From NCBI RefSeq assembly GCF_000632845.1, contig NZ_CP007474.1, forward strand, positions 806,001 to 870,000: DNA of 64,000 nt, in the 5' to 3' direction. Position 1 is the first letter of the stretch. Each line of letters begins with the position of its first letter. This DNA comes from Ehrlichia japonica (GTDB taxonomy: Bacteria; Pseudomonadota; Alphaproteobacteria; Rickettsiales; Anaplasmataceae). Below are positions 51,676 to 61,953 of this stretch, piece by piece. The position numbers were made by a program, and so were the translations under genes. The notes under the pieces were generated by a model. The model was not told the DNA's origin. It searched no databases and saw only the letters and a list, made by a program, of their open reading frames with translations.

Positions 51676-54372
51676 TTATACATTGTCATCAATATCAGAA
51701 CTATCTTTAGCATCAATTATCTTGGCTACTGAAACAACTTTTTCACGTTTTTCAGTTTTAAATAAAGTAACACCTTGAGTGCTCCTACCAATAATTCTGA
51801 TATCACTCACAGCAATACGAATTAACTTACCCTTATCTGTAATTAACATTATATGATCATTAGACTCTACAGGAAAACTAGCTACTACATTACCATTTCT
51901 CGTAGTTGTCAAGATGTTAACAACACCTACTCCACCTCTTAAGGTAGTACGATATTCATATGCAGAAGTTCTTTTTCCAAAACCATTCTCAGTAACTGTC
52001 AAAATAAATTGCTCATTTTGTACCATAGTCATAAAGATGTCTTGTTCCAACCCAAGATCATCTAATACCCTAGCTAGACCTGCATTAACAAAACTTTCTT
52101 CTTTAACAACCATACGTTTTTCTAAAGGAACTTTTAGATACGCATCCTTTTTTTCAGAATCTATATCCATAGCCAACAATATCGACATGGAAATTACATT
52201 ATCCTCTGAAGACAGCTTAATAGCTCTTACCCCATCAGACATCCTACCCTTAAACTGACGAACATTACTTACAGAAAATCTAATACTTTTTCCTAATTTT
52301 GTAGACAACAAAACATGATCTTCTTCTTTACACACTTTTACAGATATTAAAGCATCTTTTTCATCAAGCACCATAGCTATTTTACCATTACTAGGTACAT
52401 ATTGAAAATCTGAAAGTGCATTACGTCTTAAATTCCCTGATGCAGTTGCAAAAACAATATTTAATGTTTCCGTATCTTCTACATTATCAGGCAAAGGCAT
52501 TACACTAGTTATCGACTCATTTTCACTAAGCGGAAAAATATTTACTAATGATCTTCCACGTGATGTAGGTTCACCTAGCGGAAGTTTATAAACTTTCAAC
52601 TTATATACTCTACCAACATTAGAAAAGAATAGTACACTAGTATGGGTATTAACTACAAAAAGATTGGTGATGACGTCTTCTTCCTTAATAGCTTGTCCTA
52701 TTCTTCCTTTTCCACCCCTTTTTTGAGCGCGATAATTTGAAAGCTTAGCCCGTTTAATATAACCACTCATAGTTACTGTGACTACCATATCTTCTTTTGG
52801 TATAAGATCTTCAATATCGGTTTCAAAATGTGAATAATCTATAGTAGTCCTTCTAGGAACAGCCAATTTTGCTTTAACTTCTTTCAACCCATCTTTAATC
52901 AACTCAAGTAATGATTCTTTATTTTTAAGAAGTTCAGTATATTGTTTAATCAATGATACCATTGACTTTAAGTCAAGCTCCAACTTCTCTTTTTCTAAAT
53001 TTGTGAGACGTTGTAACTTCATTTCCAAGATTGACTTTACCTGTACACCCGTTAACTGACATACATTATCAACCACAATACTTTTACTATCGGCAACAAG
53101 TTCTATCATCTCTCTCACAGATACTAAAGCATCCCATCTACATTCAAGTAATTTTTTAGCAGCTTCTGCTGTATCACGAGATGACCTAATAATGGCAATA
53201 ACTTTATCAATATTCAATACAGCAATGTACATGCCTATATACAAATGAGCTTTTTCTCGAACTTTTCTTAACCTAAACTGAGTACGACGTGTTAAAACTT
53301 CCTTTCTATACTCAACAAATGTCGATATAATCTCTAGTAAAGACATTACCTTCGGCTTATTATTATCTAATACGAGCGTATTAATACTAAAACTCGTTCT
53401 CAATGGAGTTAATCCTAAGATCTGATTTAAAATAACCTGATGAGATGCCTGCTTTTTTAATTCAATTGCAACTCGTATCCCCATTTTATTAGACTCATCT
53501 CGTAAATCCAATATTCCTTCTATTTTTTTTTCTTTTACTAACTCATGGATACGCTCAATAAGCTTTGCCTTATTCACCTGATACGGGATTTCATCAATAA
53601 TTATTGCTTGCTTGCCAGATGGTAAGTCTTCCAGATGAGTCTTACCTTGAATAATAATTGTTCCCTTCCCAGTCATAAATGCAGAACGTATATTAGCATC
53701 TCCTAAAATAGTACCACCAGTAGGGAAATCAGGACCACGAACTATATTAATTAACTCATCAAAAGTAATCTCAGGATTATCTATATAAGCTATACAGGCA
53801 TCTACTACTTCTCCTAAATTATGAGAAGGAATATTAGTTGACATACCAACAGCAACCCCACCAGCACCATTGACCAATATATTAGGAAATTCTGCTGGCA
53901 ACACTACAGGTTCTACTTCATTTTCATCATAATTAGGCCGAAAATCTACAGTATCTTCATCTATATCGTTCAATAAAAAGTGTGCGGCTTTTGCTAATCT
54001 AGCTTCTGTATAACGCATAGAAGCTGGAGGGTCACCATCTACCGATCCAAAATTACCTTGGCTATCAATCAACGGCAACAATAACGAGAAGTCTTGAGCC
54101 ATTCTTACTAATGAATCATAAATTGCTGCATCTGCATGAGGATGATATTTCCCCATAACATCACCAACAACACGTGCTGCTTTTTTATACGGCTTACCAT
54201 AATCATAACCAGACTTATACATAGAATATAAGATTCTTCTATGAACAGGCTTTAATCCATCTCGTATATCAGGAATTGCCCTACTAACTATAACGCTCAT
54301 TGCATAAGATAAATAGGAATCTTCTAATTCTTGTTCTATAGAAACTGGTATGACATTATTGATATCACTCAT
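51676..54372 (-). CDS. gyrA: DNA gyrase subunit A
   Basis: Breaks and rejoins DNA during supercoiling. It has 898 residues. N-terminal SIEQELEDSYLSYAMSVIVS, catalytic Tyr121 in SMRYTEARL, and six C-terminal beta-pinwheel blades with the gyrase box QKRGGKGR (about residues 560-567). The quinolone-determining region reads YHPHADAAIYDS: Ala80 and Ala82 replace the Gly81 and Ser83 of E. coli numbering, while Asp86 (Asp87) is kept. Ala at the Ser83 position is associated with the natural fluoroquinolone resistance reported for Ehrlichia. nth follows directly. Confidence 0.97.
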   Translation of the reverse strand: MSDINNVIPVSIEQELEDSYLSYAMSVIVSRAIPDIRDGLKPVHRRILYSMYKSGYDYGKPYKKAARVVGDVMGKYHPHADAAIYDSLVRMAQDFSLLLPLIDSQGNFGSVDGDPPASMRYTEARLAKAAHFLLNDIDEDTVDFRPNYDENEVEPVVLPAEFPNILVNGAGGVAVGMSTNIPSHNLGEVVDACIAYIDNPEITFDELINIVRGPDFPTGGTILGDANIRSAFMTGKGTIIIQGKTHLEDLPSGKQAIIIDEIPYQVNKAKLIERIHELVKEKKIEGILDLRDESNKMGIRVAIELKKQASHQVILNQILGLTPLRTSFSINTLVLDNNKPKVMSLLEIISTFVEYRKEVLTRRTQFRLRKVREKAHLYIGMYIAVLNIDKVIAIIRSSRDTAEAAKKLLECRWDALVSVREMIELVADSKSIVVDNVCQLTGVQVKSILEMKLQRLTNLEKEKLELDLKSMVSLIKQYTELLKNKESLLELIKDGLKEVKAKLAVPRRTTIDYSHFETDIEDLIPKEDMVVTVTMSGYIKRAKLSNYRAQKRGGKGRIGQAIKEEDVITNLFVVNTHTSVLFFSNVGRVYKLKVYKLPLGEPTSRGRSLVNIFPLSENESITSVMPLPDNVEDTETLNIVFATASGNLRRNALSDFQYVPSNGKIAMVLDEKDALISVKVCKEEDHVLLSTKLGKSIRFSVSNVRQFKGRMSDGVRAIKLSSEDNVISMSILLAMDIDSEKKDAYLKVPLEKRMVVKEESFVNAGLARVLDDLGLEQDIFMTMVQNEQFILTVTENGFGKRTSAYEYRTTLRGGVGVVNILTTTRNGNVVASFPVESNDHIMLITDKGKLIRIAVSDIRIIGRSTQGVTLFKTEKREKVVSVAKIIDAKDSSDIDDNV

Positions 54373-54826
54373 CTAATACTTATTAATTAACACTAAAAAT
54401 AAACACATTGTACATCTTAATTCTCAAGCATATCAAGGTCAAGTAATTGTTTATAAAACAAATAACCAGTATGCTATTCTAATAACACACCAAACATTCG
54501 TTTCGCACAATAACCTTGGTCCACCACCTAAAATTGAAATTTAAATATAGATAAGACAACTTATTAGTTCGAACTAGAGTTATACAATAAAAATATTAAT
54601 TAATTTAGGAAAATACATATACCACAATTAAAACATGTAATCTCTACTAAAAACATCAAATTTCCACCATTAATGTTTTTTTAGTAAATAGACTTCAATA
54701 TACCACTGTTGCGTTATATTATTATATTAGAAAATTGTTCTTTAAATATATAATATTAAGATCTTACTTTGACTGCATAAGAAAAAAAATATAATATACC
54801 CCAGATAGTGATGAATTTATTGCATT
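54373..54826. other. Divergent spacer gyrA / uvrD
   Basis: About 450 bp presumably holding both promoters. No repeat or RNA gene noted. Confidence 0.45.
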
Positions 54827-56746
54827 ATGGAAGATTACATAACTTCACTTAATGAAGATCAAAAGCAAGCTGTTATTAACATAAATGGTCCTATTTTAAT
54901 ACTAGCTGGAGCAGGTACAGGAAAAACTAGAACTGTAACTTCAAGAATAGCATATATCATTAATAATAATTTTGCATTACCTAGCCAAATTTTAGCAGTA
55001 ACATTTACTAATAAAGCAGCAAATGAAATGCTTGCTAGAATTAGTGAGTTAACTCCTGCATATAACATCTGGTTAGGAACTTTTCATGCGATAGCAGCAA
55101 AAATCTTAAGACAACATGCTGAAACAGTTGGATTAAAAAATGATTTTACAATCATTAACACAGATGACCAATTGCAAGTAATAAAAAATATTGTCAATGA
55201 CATGCATCCCGAATATGCATCAGACGCTCATAAAATCATCTTAAACAAAATACAAAGATGGAAAGACAGAGGGCTAATGCCAAGTAACATAACCGAAACA
55301 GAGTTATATAAACCCATTAATACAGTAGCACTAAGCACATATCACATCTATCAAGAGAGATTAAAATTCTTAAATTGTGTCGATTTTGGAGATCTACTAT
55401 TATACAACATTCAAATATTTACCACACAGCATAATATCTTATCCCATTACCAAGAACAATTTAAATATATAATGGTCGATGAATATCAAGATATAAATAC
55501 GATTCAATATTTATGGTTAAGATTATTAGCTCAAAAACACAAAAACTTATGCTGTGTTGGAGATGATGACCAATCAATATATAGCTGGCGTGGAGCAGAA
55601 GTAGGAAATATTTTAAAATTTTCTGACGATTTTCCAAATGCAAAAATTGTGCGACTAGAGTGCAACTATAGATCAACATCTCATATTCTAGATGTTGCCA
55701 CAGCAATAATAAATAACAATAAATCAAGATTAGGAAAGAAGTTATGGACAACAAATGAGAAAGGGCAAAAAGTCAATTTGATGAAATTTTGGGATAGTAA
55801 AGCAGAAGCACAGTACATATGTGAATACATCAAGAATTTACATGATTACCAATTCAATGAAACAGCTGTTTTAGTAAGAGCAGGATTTCAAACAAGAATA
55901 TTTGAGGAATACTTTATTAAGTATAGCATACCATATAAAATAATCGGTGGTACAAGATTTTATGACAGGCAAGAAATCCGTGACATCATTGGTTACTTAA
56001 AAATCACAGTTAATCCTAATAATGATATTGCCTTTGAAAGAATAGTTAACAAACCTAAACGACATATAGGAGCATCAACTCTCAATAAAATATATTTATG
56101 TGCTAAACAAAATAACACCTACTTTTTAAATGCAGCAAAAATCTTAATCTCAGATAATCAATTGCCTGATAAAGCATCTAGATCTTTAAATAATCTACTA
56201 AATAAGATTAATTCTTGGAAACAATCTTTATCATCTGATTCAATATCAAACACTGTTAAAATGATAGCCTATGATTCAGGATACATAGATATGTTAGAAA
56301 ATGAAGGTGAAAACGGTCTAGCAAGAGTAGAAAATATAAAAGAACTTTTTTCCGCATTATTAAGTTTTAATGATGTAAACGAATTTTTAGAACATATTAG
56401 TCTTGTCACAGAAACAGATTCATTAAATTACAATAACAACTACACCTATATCATGACATTGCATGCAGCAAAAGGACTAGAATTTCCTGTAGTTTTTTTA
56501 CCTGGATGGGAAGAAGGAGTATTCCCGCATGAAAAATCTTTACAAGATAGGACAGGAGAAGCATTAGAAGAAGAAAGAAGATTAGCTTATGTTGGAATTA
56601 CACGAGCACGTGAGCAATTATTCATATCATGCGTAGCAGTAAGAGACATCAACAATTGGCGCCAACAAATGAAAATATCAAGATTTATCAAGGAATTACC
56701 TGCAGAGCATGTACAAGTTATAAAAAACATTTCAAGCTATTATTAA
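54827..56746 (+). CDS. uvrD: UvrD/PcrA-type ATP-dependent DNA helicase
   Basis: Superfamily 1A 3'-5' helicase for repair and replication restart. It has 639 residues. Walker A GAGTGKTRTVTSRIAY (about 29-44), motif Ia AVTFTNKAANEM, motif II MVDEYQDIN, motif III CCVGDDDQSIYSWRGAE, motif IV LECNYRST, motif V TLHAAKGLEFPVVFLPG, and motif VI RLAYVGITRAREQLFIS. It is shorter than E. coli UvrD because the variable C-terminal tail is nearly absent. From codon 410 onward the gene lies in the 2.25 kb tandem duplication, so a truncated copy follows at 58.3-59.0 kb. Confidence 0.95.
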   Translation: MEDYITSLNEDQKQAVININGPILILAGAGTGKTRTVTSRIAYIINNNFALPSQILAVTFTNKAANEMLARISELTPAYNIWLGTFHAIAAKILRQHAETVGLKNDFTIINTDDQLQVIKNIVNDMHPEYASDAHKIILNKIQRWKDRGLMPSNITETELYKPINTVALSTYHIYQERLKFLNCVDFGDLLLYNIQIFTTQHNILSHYQEQFKYIMVDEYQDINTIQYLWLRLLAQKHKNLCCVGDDDQSIYSWRGAEVGNILKFSDDFPNAKIVRLECNYRSTSHILDVATAIINNNKSRLGKKLWTTNEKGQKVNLMKFWDSKAEAQYICEYIKNLHDYQFNETAVLVRAGFQTRIFEEYFIKYSIPYKIIGGTRFYDRQEIRDIIGYLKITVNPNNDIAFERIVNKPKRHIGASTLNKIYLCAKQNNTYFLNAAKILISDNQLPDKASRSLNNLLNKINSWKQSLSSDSISNTVKMIAYDSGYIDMLENEGENGLARVENIKELFSALLSFNDVNEFLEHISLVTETDSLNYNNNYTYIMTLHAAKGLEFPVVFLPGWEEGVFPHEKSLQDRTGEALEEERRLAYVGITRAREQLFISCVAVRDINNWRQQMKISRFIKELPAEHVQVIKNISSYY

Positions 56747-56958
56747 TTAATACTTAAAGCCATTTTCAATACATGTTTTACATTCTCACAACAGAACGGC
56801 AAGTTATTTCCTAATTATTAACATACACCATCAACACTACAATAATCAGCAGTATCGTATTAAACTTCAACAGTGTATAAAATTATATAAGCATATAATA
56901 TATATTAGTAAGAATAATTAATATTTTAATACACTATCTTGCATTTATATCCATATCT

Positions 56959-57120
56959 ATGGTACAATTAACCCATTATACCAATTCATTAATTATTAAA
57001 GAATCACATTTACACTCTTATTTCTCATTATTAAATAGAACTCCAGATGCTAACTCAATTAAGAACCAGCTTGCGAAGATTGACTACTCCATCATTTGTG
57101 AAGACTCTAGGACATTTTAA
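56959..57120 (+). CDS. Short upstream ORF overlapping the orphan gene start (copy 1)
   Basis: 53 codons in a different frame from the orphan gene, beginning MVQLTHYTNSLIIKESHLHS and overlapping its first 74 bp. The same open frame, with the same length and stop position, is kept in copy 2 (59213-59374). It may be a translated leader or chance; there is no clear ribosome site. Confidence 0.3.
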   Translation: MVQLTHYTNSLIIKESHLHSYFSLLNRTPDANSIKNQLAKIDYSIICEDSRTF

Positions 57121-58087
57121 CGTGAGTCAGTTTAGAAATGTACAGGATCTTATATGCACAAGTGGTCAAGAAACTTGGATAGACCTTCCAAGAAATTCTA
57201 TAAAAATAGACGGGCAGCATGCTAATTTTCTTCAGGCAATTACTGCCTATAAAACAAAGAATGACCTACCAAAAAACAATGAATATCGTAAAGTTTTACA
57301 TGGAATACTTAATTCAAAATTTCAGAAGATCTTAAATCTAAACATCAGTGGACCTCTTATAGACGAATGTGTAACGATGCTAAACCAAGAATCTCTATGC
57401 GGAGCATCAACGCACCTATCATATTCTCTTGCGAAAGATATACAGTACAGAATGCGTACTAATGCTGAGATTATGCCAACTATAGACGCGTCTGAGACTA
57501 ATATTAAAACCATATCAGAATCAGATTTAACAATATATCATAAAGAAGATTTTATCTTTAGAGATTCGATTAATGGCACCCCAATATCTACCGTAAGCAT
57601 AACAATACGCCTTAATATTAATGCAAATACAGATGGTACACTAACATACAGTAATACCAAAATATCACTCAAAGTACCACAAGACACAGCATCAAGTGTG
57701 CTTCCTATCAGACTCATCAGAATGGCAAATATGCTTGTTCCTTTGAGGAATCTCATAGGCAGAATACAGTCATTTTTCACTGGGAGTACTTTTTATAAAG
57801 TAACACCATATAAAATAACACGTACCCCTGATCTATGCATAATAGAACATAAGTTACCAGATTACACATGTTCACCAGTAGCACTACCTGAAATAGAGGA
57901 TAAAAAAGAAAAGCGTCAGCAAAAGCAGCAAAGTCTATACCAAACTCGCAGCACATTCACTCCCCCAAAACACTCAAACAGCTCAAACAAAGATTCTAAT
58001 CAACACAATAAACTTGTTTCTGTGATAATACATAACCCAGAAATACAACCCAAAAAAGAACCTAAGACTCAATCCCATTCTTCGTAA
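57047..58087 (+). CDS. Orphan protein, tandem copy 1 of variable pair
   Basis: I do not recognise this 346-residue protein. There is no signal peptide or clear membrane span. Three conserved blocks relative to copy 2: the N-terminus MLTQLR..LRRLTTPSF; residues 61-118 (FLQAITAYKTKN, NEYRKVLHGILNSKF, SGPLIDECVTMLNQ); and the C-terminal 75 residues (YTCSPVALPEIEDKKEKRQQ, then a Gln/Ser/Lys-rich tail with TRSTFTPPKHSNSSN). The intervening regions (about 18-60 and 120-265) are strongly diverged. The basic, disordered tail is compatible with a secreted effector, but that is inference. It lies 300 bp after uvrD on the same strand. Confidence 0.75.
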   Translation: MLTQLRTSLRRLTTPSFVKTLGHFNVSQFRNVQDLICTSGQETWIDLPRNSIKIDGQHANFLQAITAYKTKNDLPKNNEYRKVLHGILNSKFQKILNLNISGPLIDECVTMLNQESLCGASTHLSYSLAKDIQYRMRTNAEIMPTIDASETNIKTISESDLTIYHKEDFIFRDSINGTPISTVSITIRLNINANTDGTLTYSNTKISLKVPQDTASSVLPIRLIRMANMLVPLRNLIGRIQSFFTGSTFYKVTPYKITRTPDLCIIEHKLPDYTCSPVALPEIEDKKEKRQQKQQSLYQTRSTFTPPKHSNSSNKDSNQHNKLVSVIIHNPEIQPKKEPKTQSHSS

Positions 58088-58304
58088 TAAAAAGTTTGAT
58101 ACTTATGAGATCTATATTTACATATTCATTGTCTTGCTTGAAATCCCATATAAATGAACTATCCTTTCTACTATATCTCTTATAGTAAGGTCTAAATACT
58201 ATAAGAAATCTATATTTATAGCTAGAGAACAGTAAAAATCAAAAACTGTACAAAAGTATATTTAACCATAAATGATGTATGTTTAAACTTAATAATATAA
58301 CATT

Positions 58305-58996
58305 CTAAACGACATATAGGAGCATCAACTCTCAATAAAATATATTTATGTGCTAAACAAAATAACACCTACTTTTTAAATGCAGCAAAAATCTTAATCT
58401 CAGATAATCAATTGCCTGATAAAGCATCTAGATCTTTAAATAATCTACTAAATAAGATTAATTCTTGGAAACAATCTTTATCATCTGATTCAATATCAAA
58501 CACTGTTAAAATGATAGCCTATGATTCAGGATACATAGATATGTTAGAAAATGAAGGTGAAAACGGTCTAGCAAGAGTAGAAAATATAAAAGAACTTTTT
58601 TCCGCATTATTAAGTTTTAATGATGTAAACGAATTTTTAGAACATATTAGTCTTGTCACAGAAACAGATTCATTAAATTACAATAACAACTACACCTATA
58701 TCATGACATTGCATGCAGCAAAAGGACTAGAATTTCCTGTAGTTTTTTTACCTGGATGGGAAGAAGGAGTATTCCCACATGAAAAATCTTTACAAGATAG
58801 GACAGGAGAAGCATTAGAAGAAGAAAGAAGATTAGCTTATGTTGGAATTACACGAGCACGTGAGCAATTATTCATATCATGCGTAGCAGTAAGAGACATC
58901 AACAATTGGCGCCAACAAATGAAAATATCAAGATTTATCAAGGAATTACCTGCAGAGCATGTACAAGTTATAAAAAACATTTCAAGCTATTATTAA
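58305..58996 (+). pseudogene. Truncated uvrD copy (C-terminal 230 codons)
   Basis: Duplicate of uvrD codons 410-639. It is open in the correct frame and ends with the same stop, but has no ATPase motifs I-IV and no good start; a TTG at 58412 would give 194 residues. The only difference from the intact gene is a silent Pro codon change. It retains motifs V and VI (TLHAAKGLEFPVVFLPG, RLAYVGITRARE) and cannot be a helicase alone. It may serve as a recombination template for uvrD. Confidence 0.92.
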
Positions 58997-59212
58997 TTAA
59001 TACTTAAAGCCATTTTCAATACATGTTTTACATTCTCACAACAGAACGGCAAGTTATTTCCTAATTATTAACATACACCATCAACACTACAATAATCAGC
59101 AGTATCGTATTAAACTTCAACAGTGTATAAAATTATATAAGCATATAATATATATTAGTAAGAATAATTGCAAATATTTTTAATACACTATCTTGCATCT
59201 ATATCCATACTT

Positions 59213-59374
59213 ATGGTACAACTAACCCGTTATGCCAATTCATTAATTATTAAAGAGTCACATTTATACTCTTATTTCTCATTATTAAATAGAACTCCAG
59301 ATGCTAACTCAATTAAGAATCAGATTGCGAAGATTGACTACTCCATCATTTATAAAAGCTCTAAAGAGTTTTAG
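59213..59374 (+). CDS. Short upstream ORF overlapping the orphan gene start (copy 2)
   Basis: Counterpart of 56959-57120: MVQLTRYANSLIIKESHLYS, same length and stop position, no indels against copy 1. An upstream in-frame start at 59168 exists only in this copy. Expression uncertain. Confidence 0.28.
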   Translation: MVQLTRYANSLIIKESHLYSYFSLLNRTPDANSIKNQIAKIDYSIIYKSSKEF

Positions 59375-60338
59375 CTTAAGTAAGGTTAGAAATCCACAAA
59401 ATGATGCGTGTCGAACTGGTTATATAACTTGGCTAGATCTTACAAGAAATCCAGTAATAATAAACGGGCAGTATGCTGATTTTCTTCAGGCAATTACTGC
59501 CTATAAAACAAAGAATAACCTACCAAAAGACAATGAATATCGTAAAGTTTTACATGGAATACTTAATTCAAAATTTCAGGAGACCTTAAATATAAACGTC
59601 AGTGGACCTCTTATAGATGAATGTGTAACGATGCTAAACCAAGCATCTCTATACGGAGCATCAGCAGAACTAGTATGCTCTCTTGGGAAAGATATACATA
59701 ACAGAATACATCCTGATATTGAGGCAACTGTGAACACGATAGAGACTGAAATTAAAACCATATCAGAATCAGATTTAAGAATACAGCATACACAACGATT
59801 GAGCTTAAAAAGTCTGGACACTGGCAGAGTCGTATCTAGCATAAACACAGTAATACACTTTGATATTAATGCAGATGCATCAGGTACGGTAACATACAGT
59901 AATCCCAAAATATCATTCGAAATACCAAAAAACATAGCATCAAATGTGCTTTCTACCAGCTCCATCAGAATGGCAAACATGTTTGCTTTTTTGAATAATA
60001 TCATAAACAGAGCACGGTCACGTCTCATTGGGGGTACTTTTTCTCCAGTAACACCATATGAACTAACACATACCTCTAATCTATGCATAATAGGGTATAA
60101 GTTACCACATTACACATGCTCACCAGTAGCACTACCTGAAATAGAGGATAAAAAAGAAAAGCGTCAGCAAAAGCAGCAAAGTCTATACCAAACTCGCAGC
60201 ACATTCACTCCCCCAAAACACTCAAACAGCTCAAACAAAGATTCTAATCAACGCAATAAACCTGTTCCTGTGAAAGTACATAACCCAGAAATACAACCCC
60301 AAAAAGAACCTAAGACTCAATCCCGTCCTTTGCAATAA
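59301..60338 (+). CDS. Orphan protein, tandem copy 2 of variable pair
   Basis: A 345-residue paralogue of the gene at 57047. By eye, identity is about 57 percent over the first 60 residues, 87 percent over residues 61-120, well under half over about 121-180, and very high again over the last 75 (the nucleotide sequence from YTCSPVALPEIEDKK through PPKHSNSSNKDSNQ is nearly identical). Both copies are intact, with compensating small indels that keep the frame, which indicates selection for function rather than decay. Function unknown. Confidence 0.75.
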   Translation: MLTQLRIRLRRLTTPSFIKALKSFSLSKVRNPQNDACRTGYITWLDLTRNPVIINGQYADFLQAITAYKTKNNLPKDNEYRKVLHGILNSKFQETLNINVSGPLIDECVTMLNQASLYGASAELVCSLGKDIHNRIHPDIEATVNTIETEIKTISESDLRIQHTQRLSLKSLDTGRVVSSINTVIHFDINADASGTVTYSNPKISFEIPKNIASNVLSTSSIRMANMFAFLNNIINRARSRLIGGTFSPVTPYELTHTSNLCIIGYKLPHYTCSPVALPEIEDKKEKRQQKQQSLYQTRSTFTPPKHSNSSNKDSNQRNKPVPVKVHNPEIQPQKEPKTQSRPLQ

Positions 60339-60552
60339 AAAGTCTGATACTCATGAGATCTATATTACATATTCATTATCTTGCTTAAAATCCCATATAA
60401 ATGAACTATCCTTTCTACTATATCTCTTATAGTAAGGTCTAAATACTATAAGAAATCTATAATTTATAGATAGAGAATAGTAAAAATCAAAAACTGTACA
60501 AAAGTATATTCAACCATAAATGATGTACGTTTAAGCCTAATAATATAACATT

Positions 60553-60723
60553 TTATTGACAAATTGTACTTGTATAAAAATATTATTTAACCATACCAAT
60601 GTATCTCATAATAACTCTATATTAAAAAATTTATAAGAAAAAAGACTAAATTGTTTGATAATTAGGCTATAAACAAATACAAATTACACATAACATAGAA
60701 AATAACGTATTAACTACAATTGA
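60553..60723. other. Spacer after the duplication
   Basis: AT-rich, nothing recognised. Confidence 0.4.
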
Positions 60724-61651
60724 TATTACTACAGGATTAATAATATTAATAAGAAAACCCATAGAGTACTTTCCGATAAACAATTGCCCAATATCTCTAG
60801 AGATTTCATACAAACAATTTTGATATACCAAACAAATAAACAACTAACTACAACAAGCTTATCAAACAAGATTCTTAGCAATAAATCAGTTATCTCTGAT
60901 TTAAATAACAATCTATTTACACAATTCCCTAAAATACCAAAATTTCATCAGTTACAAAATACATCTAACGCATATATTAATAAACATTTTCCAATATGTA
61001 TTACAATTGATAGACATACAAACAACATATAATAATCTTAAATCACACCACTCTAGAATCGTTTTAGCTGCAACTTTAGATGATATGTTTCAAGTATTTA
61101 GACAAATCAATAATCAATCCAGATATCATATATGAAATAGTTAATCACTTTCATCAACAGATATATGAACAAGTAGAAACTAAAATATTAAATTATATTT
61201 TTAATACAGCTCAAACTCTTACTCATACTATTAAAGCTACAGATAACATGATAGAATTTACAATACGACCATAACCTAATAGCTATTACTAGTATGTCAT
61301 TGTCTACAACCATAGCACCTAATAAAGTATATCATTTTAATACTGCCTTCTATTTTTATATATCACCAGTAAAAAACTCAGAAACAAATGGTAAATCTAT
61401 ACACAACTTTTACCTTATTTCTACCTAATAGTATGAAACCTACATTACGAAAGAAAAATATCATAACAGAAGTACATGTTCTTCTTTTCTAATAAAAGAT
61501 TCTGATCTGTACCATATTACACTACCACGATCAAGATGAAATCAATCCTCATATCTCTGTTCTAGAACATTGCTTATCAAACATAAAAGCTAGGCCACTA
61601 TTTAAAGATAGAGCAAAAATAATATACAAATTTTATCAGACACCAGCATAA
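60724..61651 (+). pseudogene. Decayed coding region, unknown family
   Basis: A run of short plus-strand open segments in shifting frames with protein-like composition: 60724-61032 (VLSDKQLPNISRDFIQTILI), a piece ending near 61138 (RIVLAATLDDMFQVFRQIN), 61080-61274 (EIVNHFHQQIYEQVETKIL), 61294-61428 (APNKVYHFNTAFYFYISPVK) and a last piece ending at 61651 (HISVLEHCLSNIKARPLFKD). Together they look like one gene broken by frameshifts and stops. I cannot name the family. The alternative is chance open frames. Confidence 0.35.
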
Positions 61652-61953
61652 CTTTACGTATACTACTTTAATAAGTATAATTATTGTCCCATAGGATTGA
61701 GAAGCCTACAATATTACAAATAGCACAATTAGTAACTGCTTATAAGCAGTTATAGTATATACTATTATATGACCTAATTATTTCTACAAATATATCTATG
61801 ATGAATAATATCATGCTACTCTTATTATACATACTACAGATAAGTTTAAGTACTTATAAAATATGTCAAACATTCAATAAACAATCAGATAAACCTCTAG
61901 CATTTTGATGACTACATTTTAAGTATACAAAAGAATTTCTTTTATATCTCGTT

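Larger units (their letters stand above)
56055..58304 (+). repeat. 2.25 kb tandem duplication, copy 1
   Basis: Starts inside uvrD (codon 410), includes the uvrD stop, spacer, the 346-residue orphan gene and its 3' flank, and ends at AATATAACATT just before copy 2 resumes with CTAAACGACATATAGG. Offset to copy 2 is exactly 2250 bp over the uvrD part. Confidence 0.95.
58305..60552 (+). repeat. 2.25 kb tandem duplication, copy 2
   Basis: Begins CTAAACGACATATAGGAGC in mid-uvrD and ends AATATAACATT (60541-60552), after which unrelated sequence follows. About the first 860 bp differ from copy 1 by a single base (G at 56527, A at 58777). Divergence starts near 59170. Confidence 0.95.
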
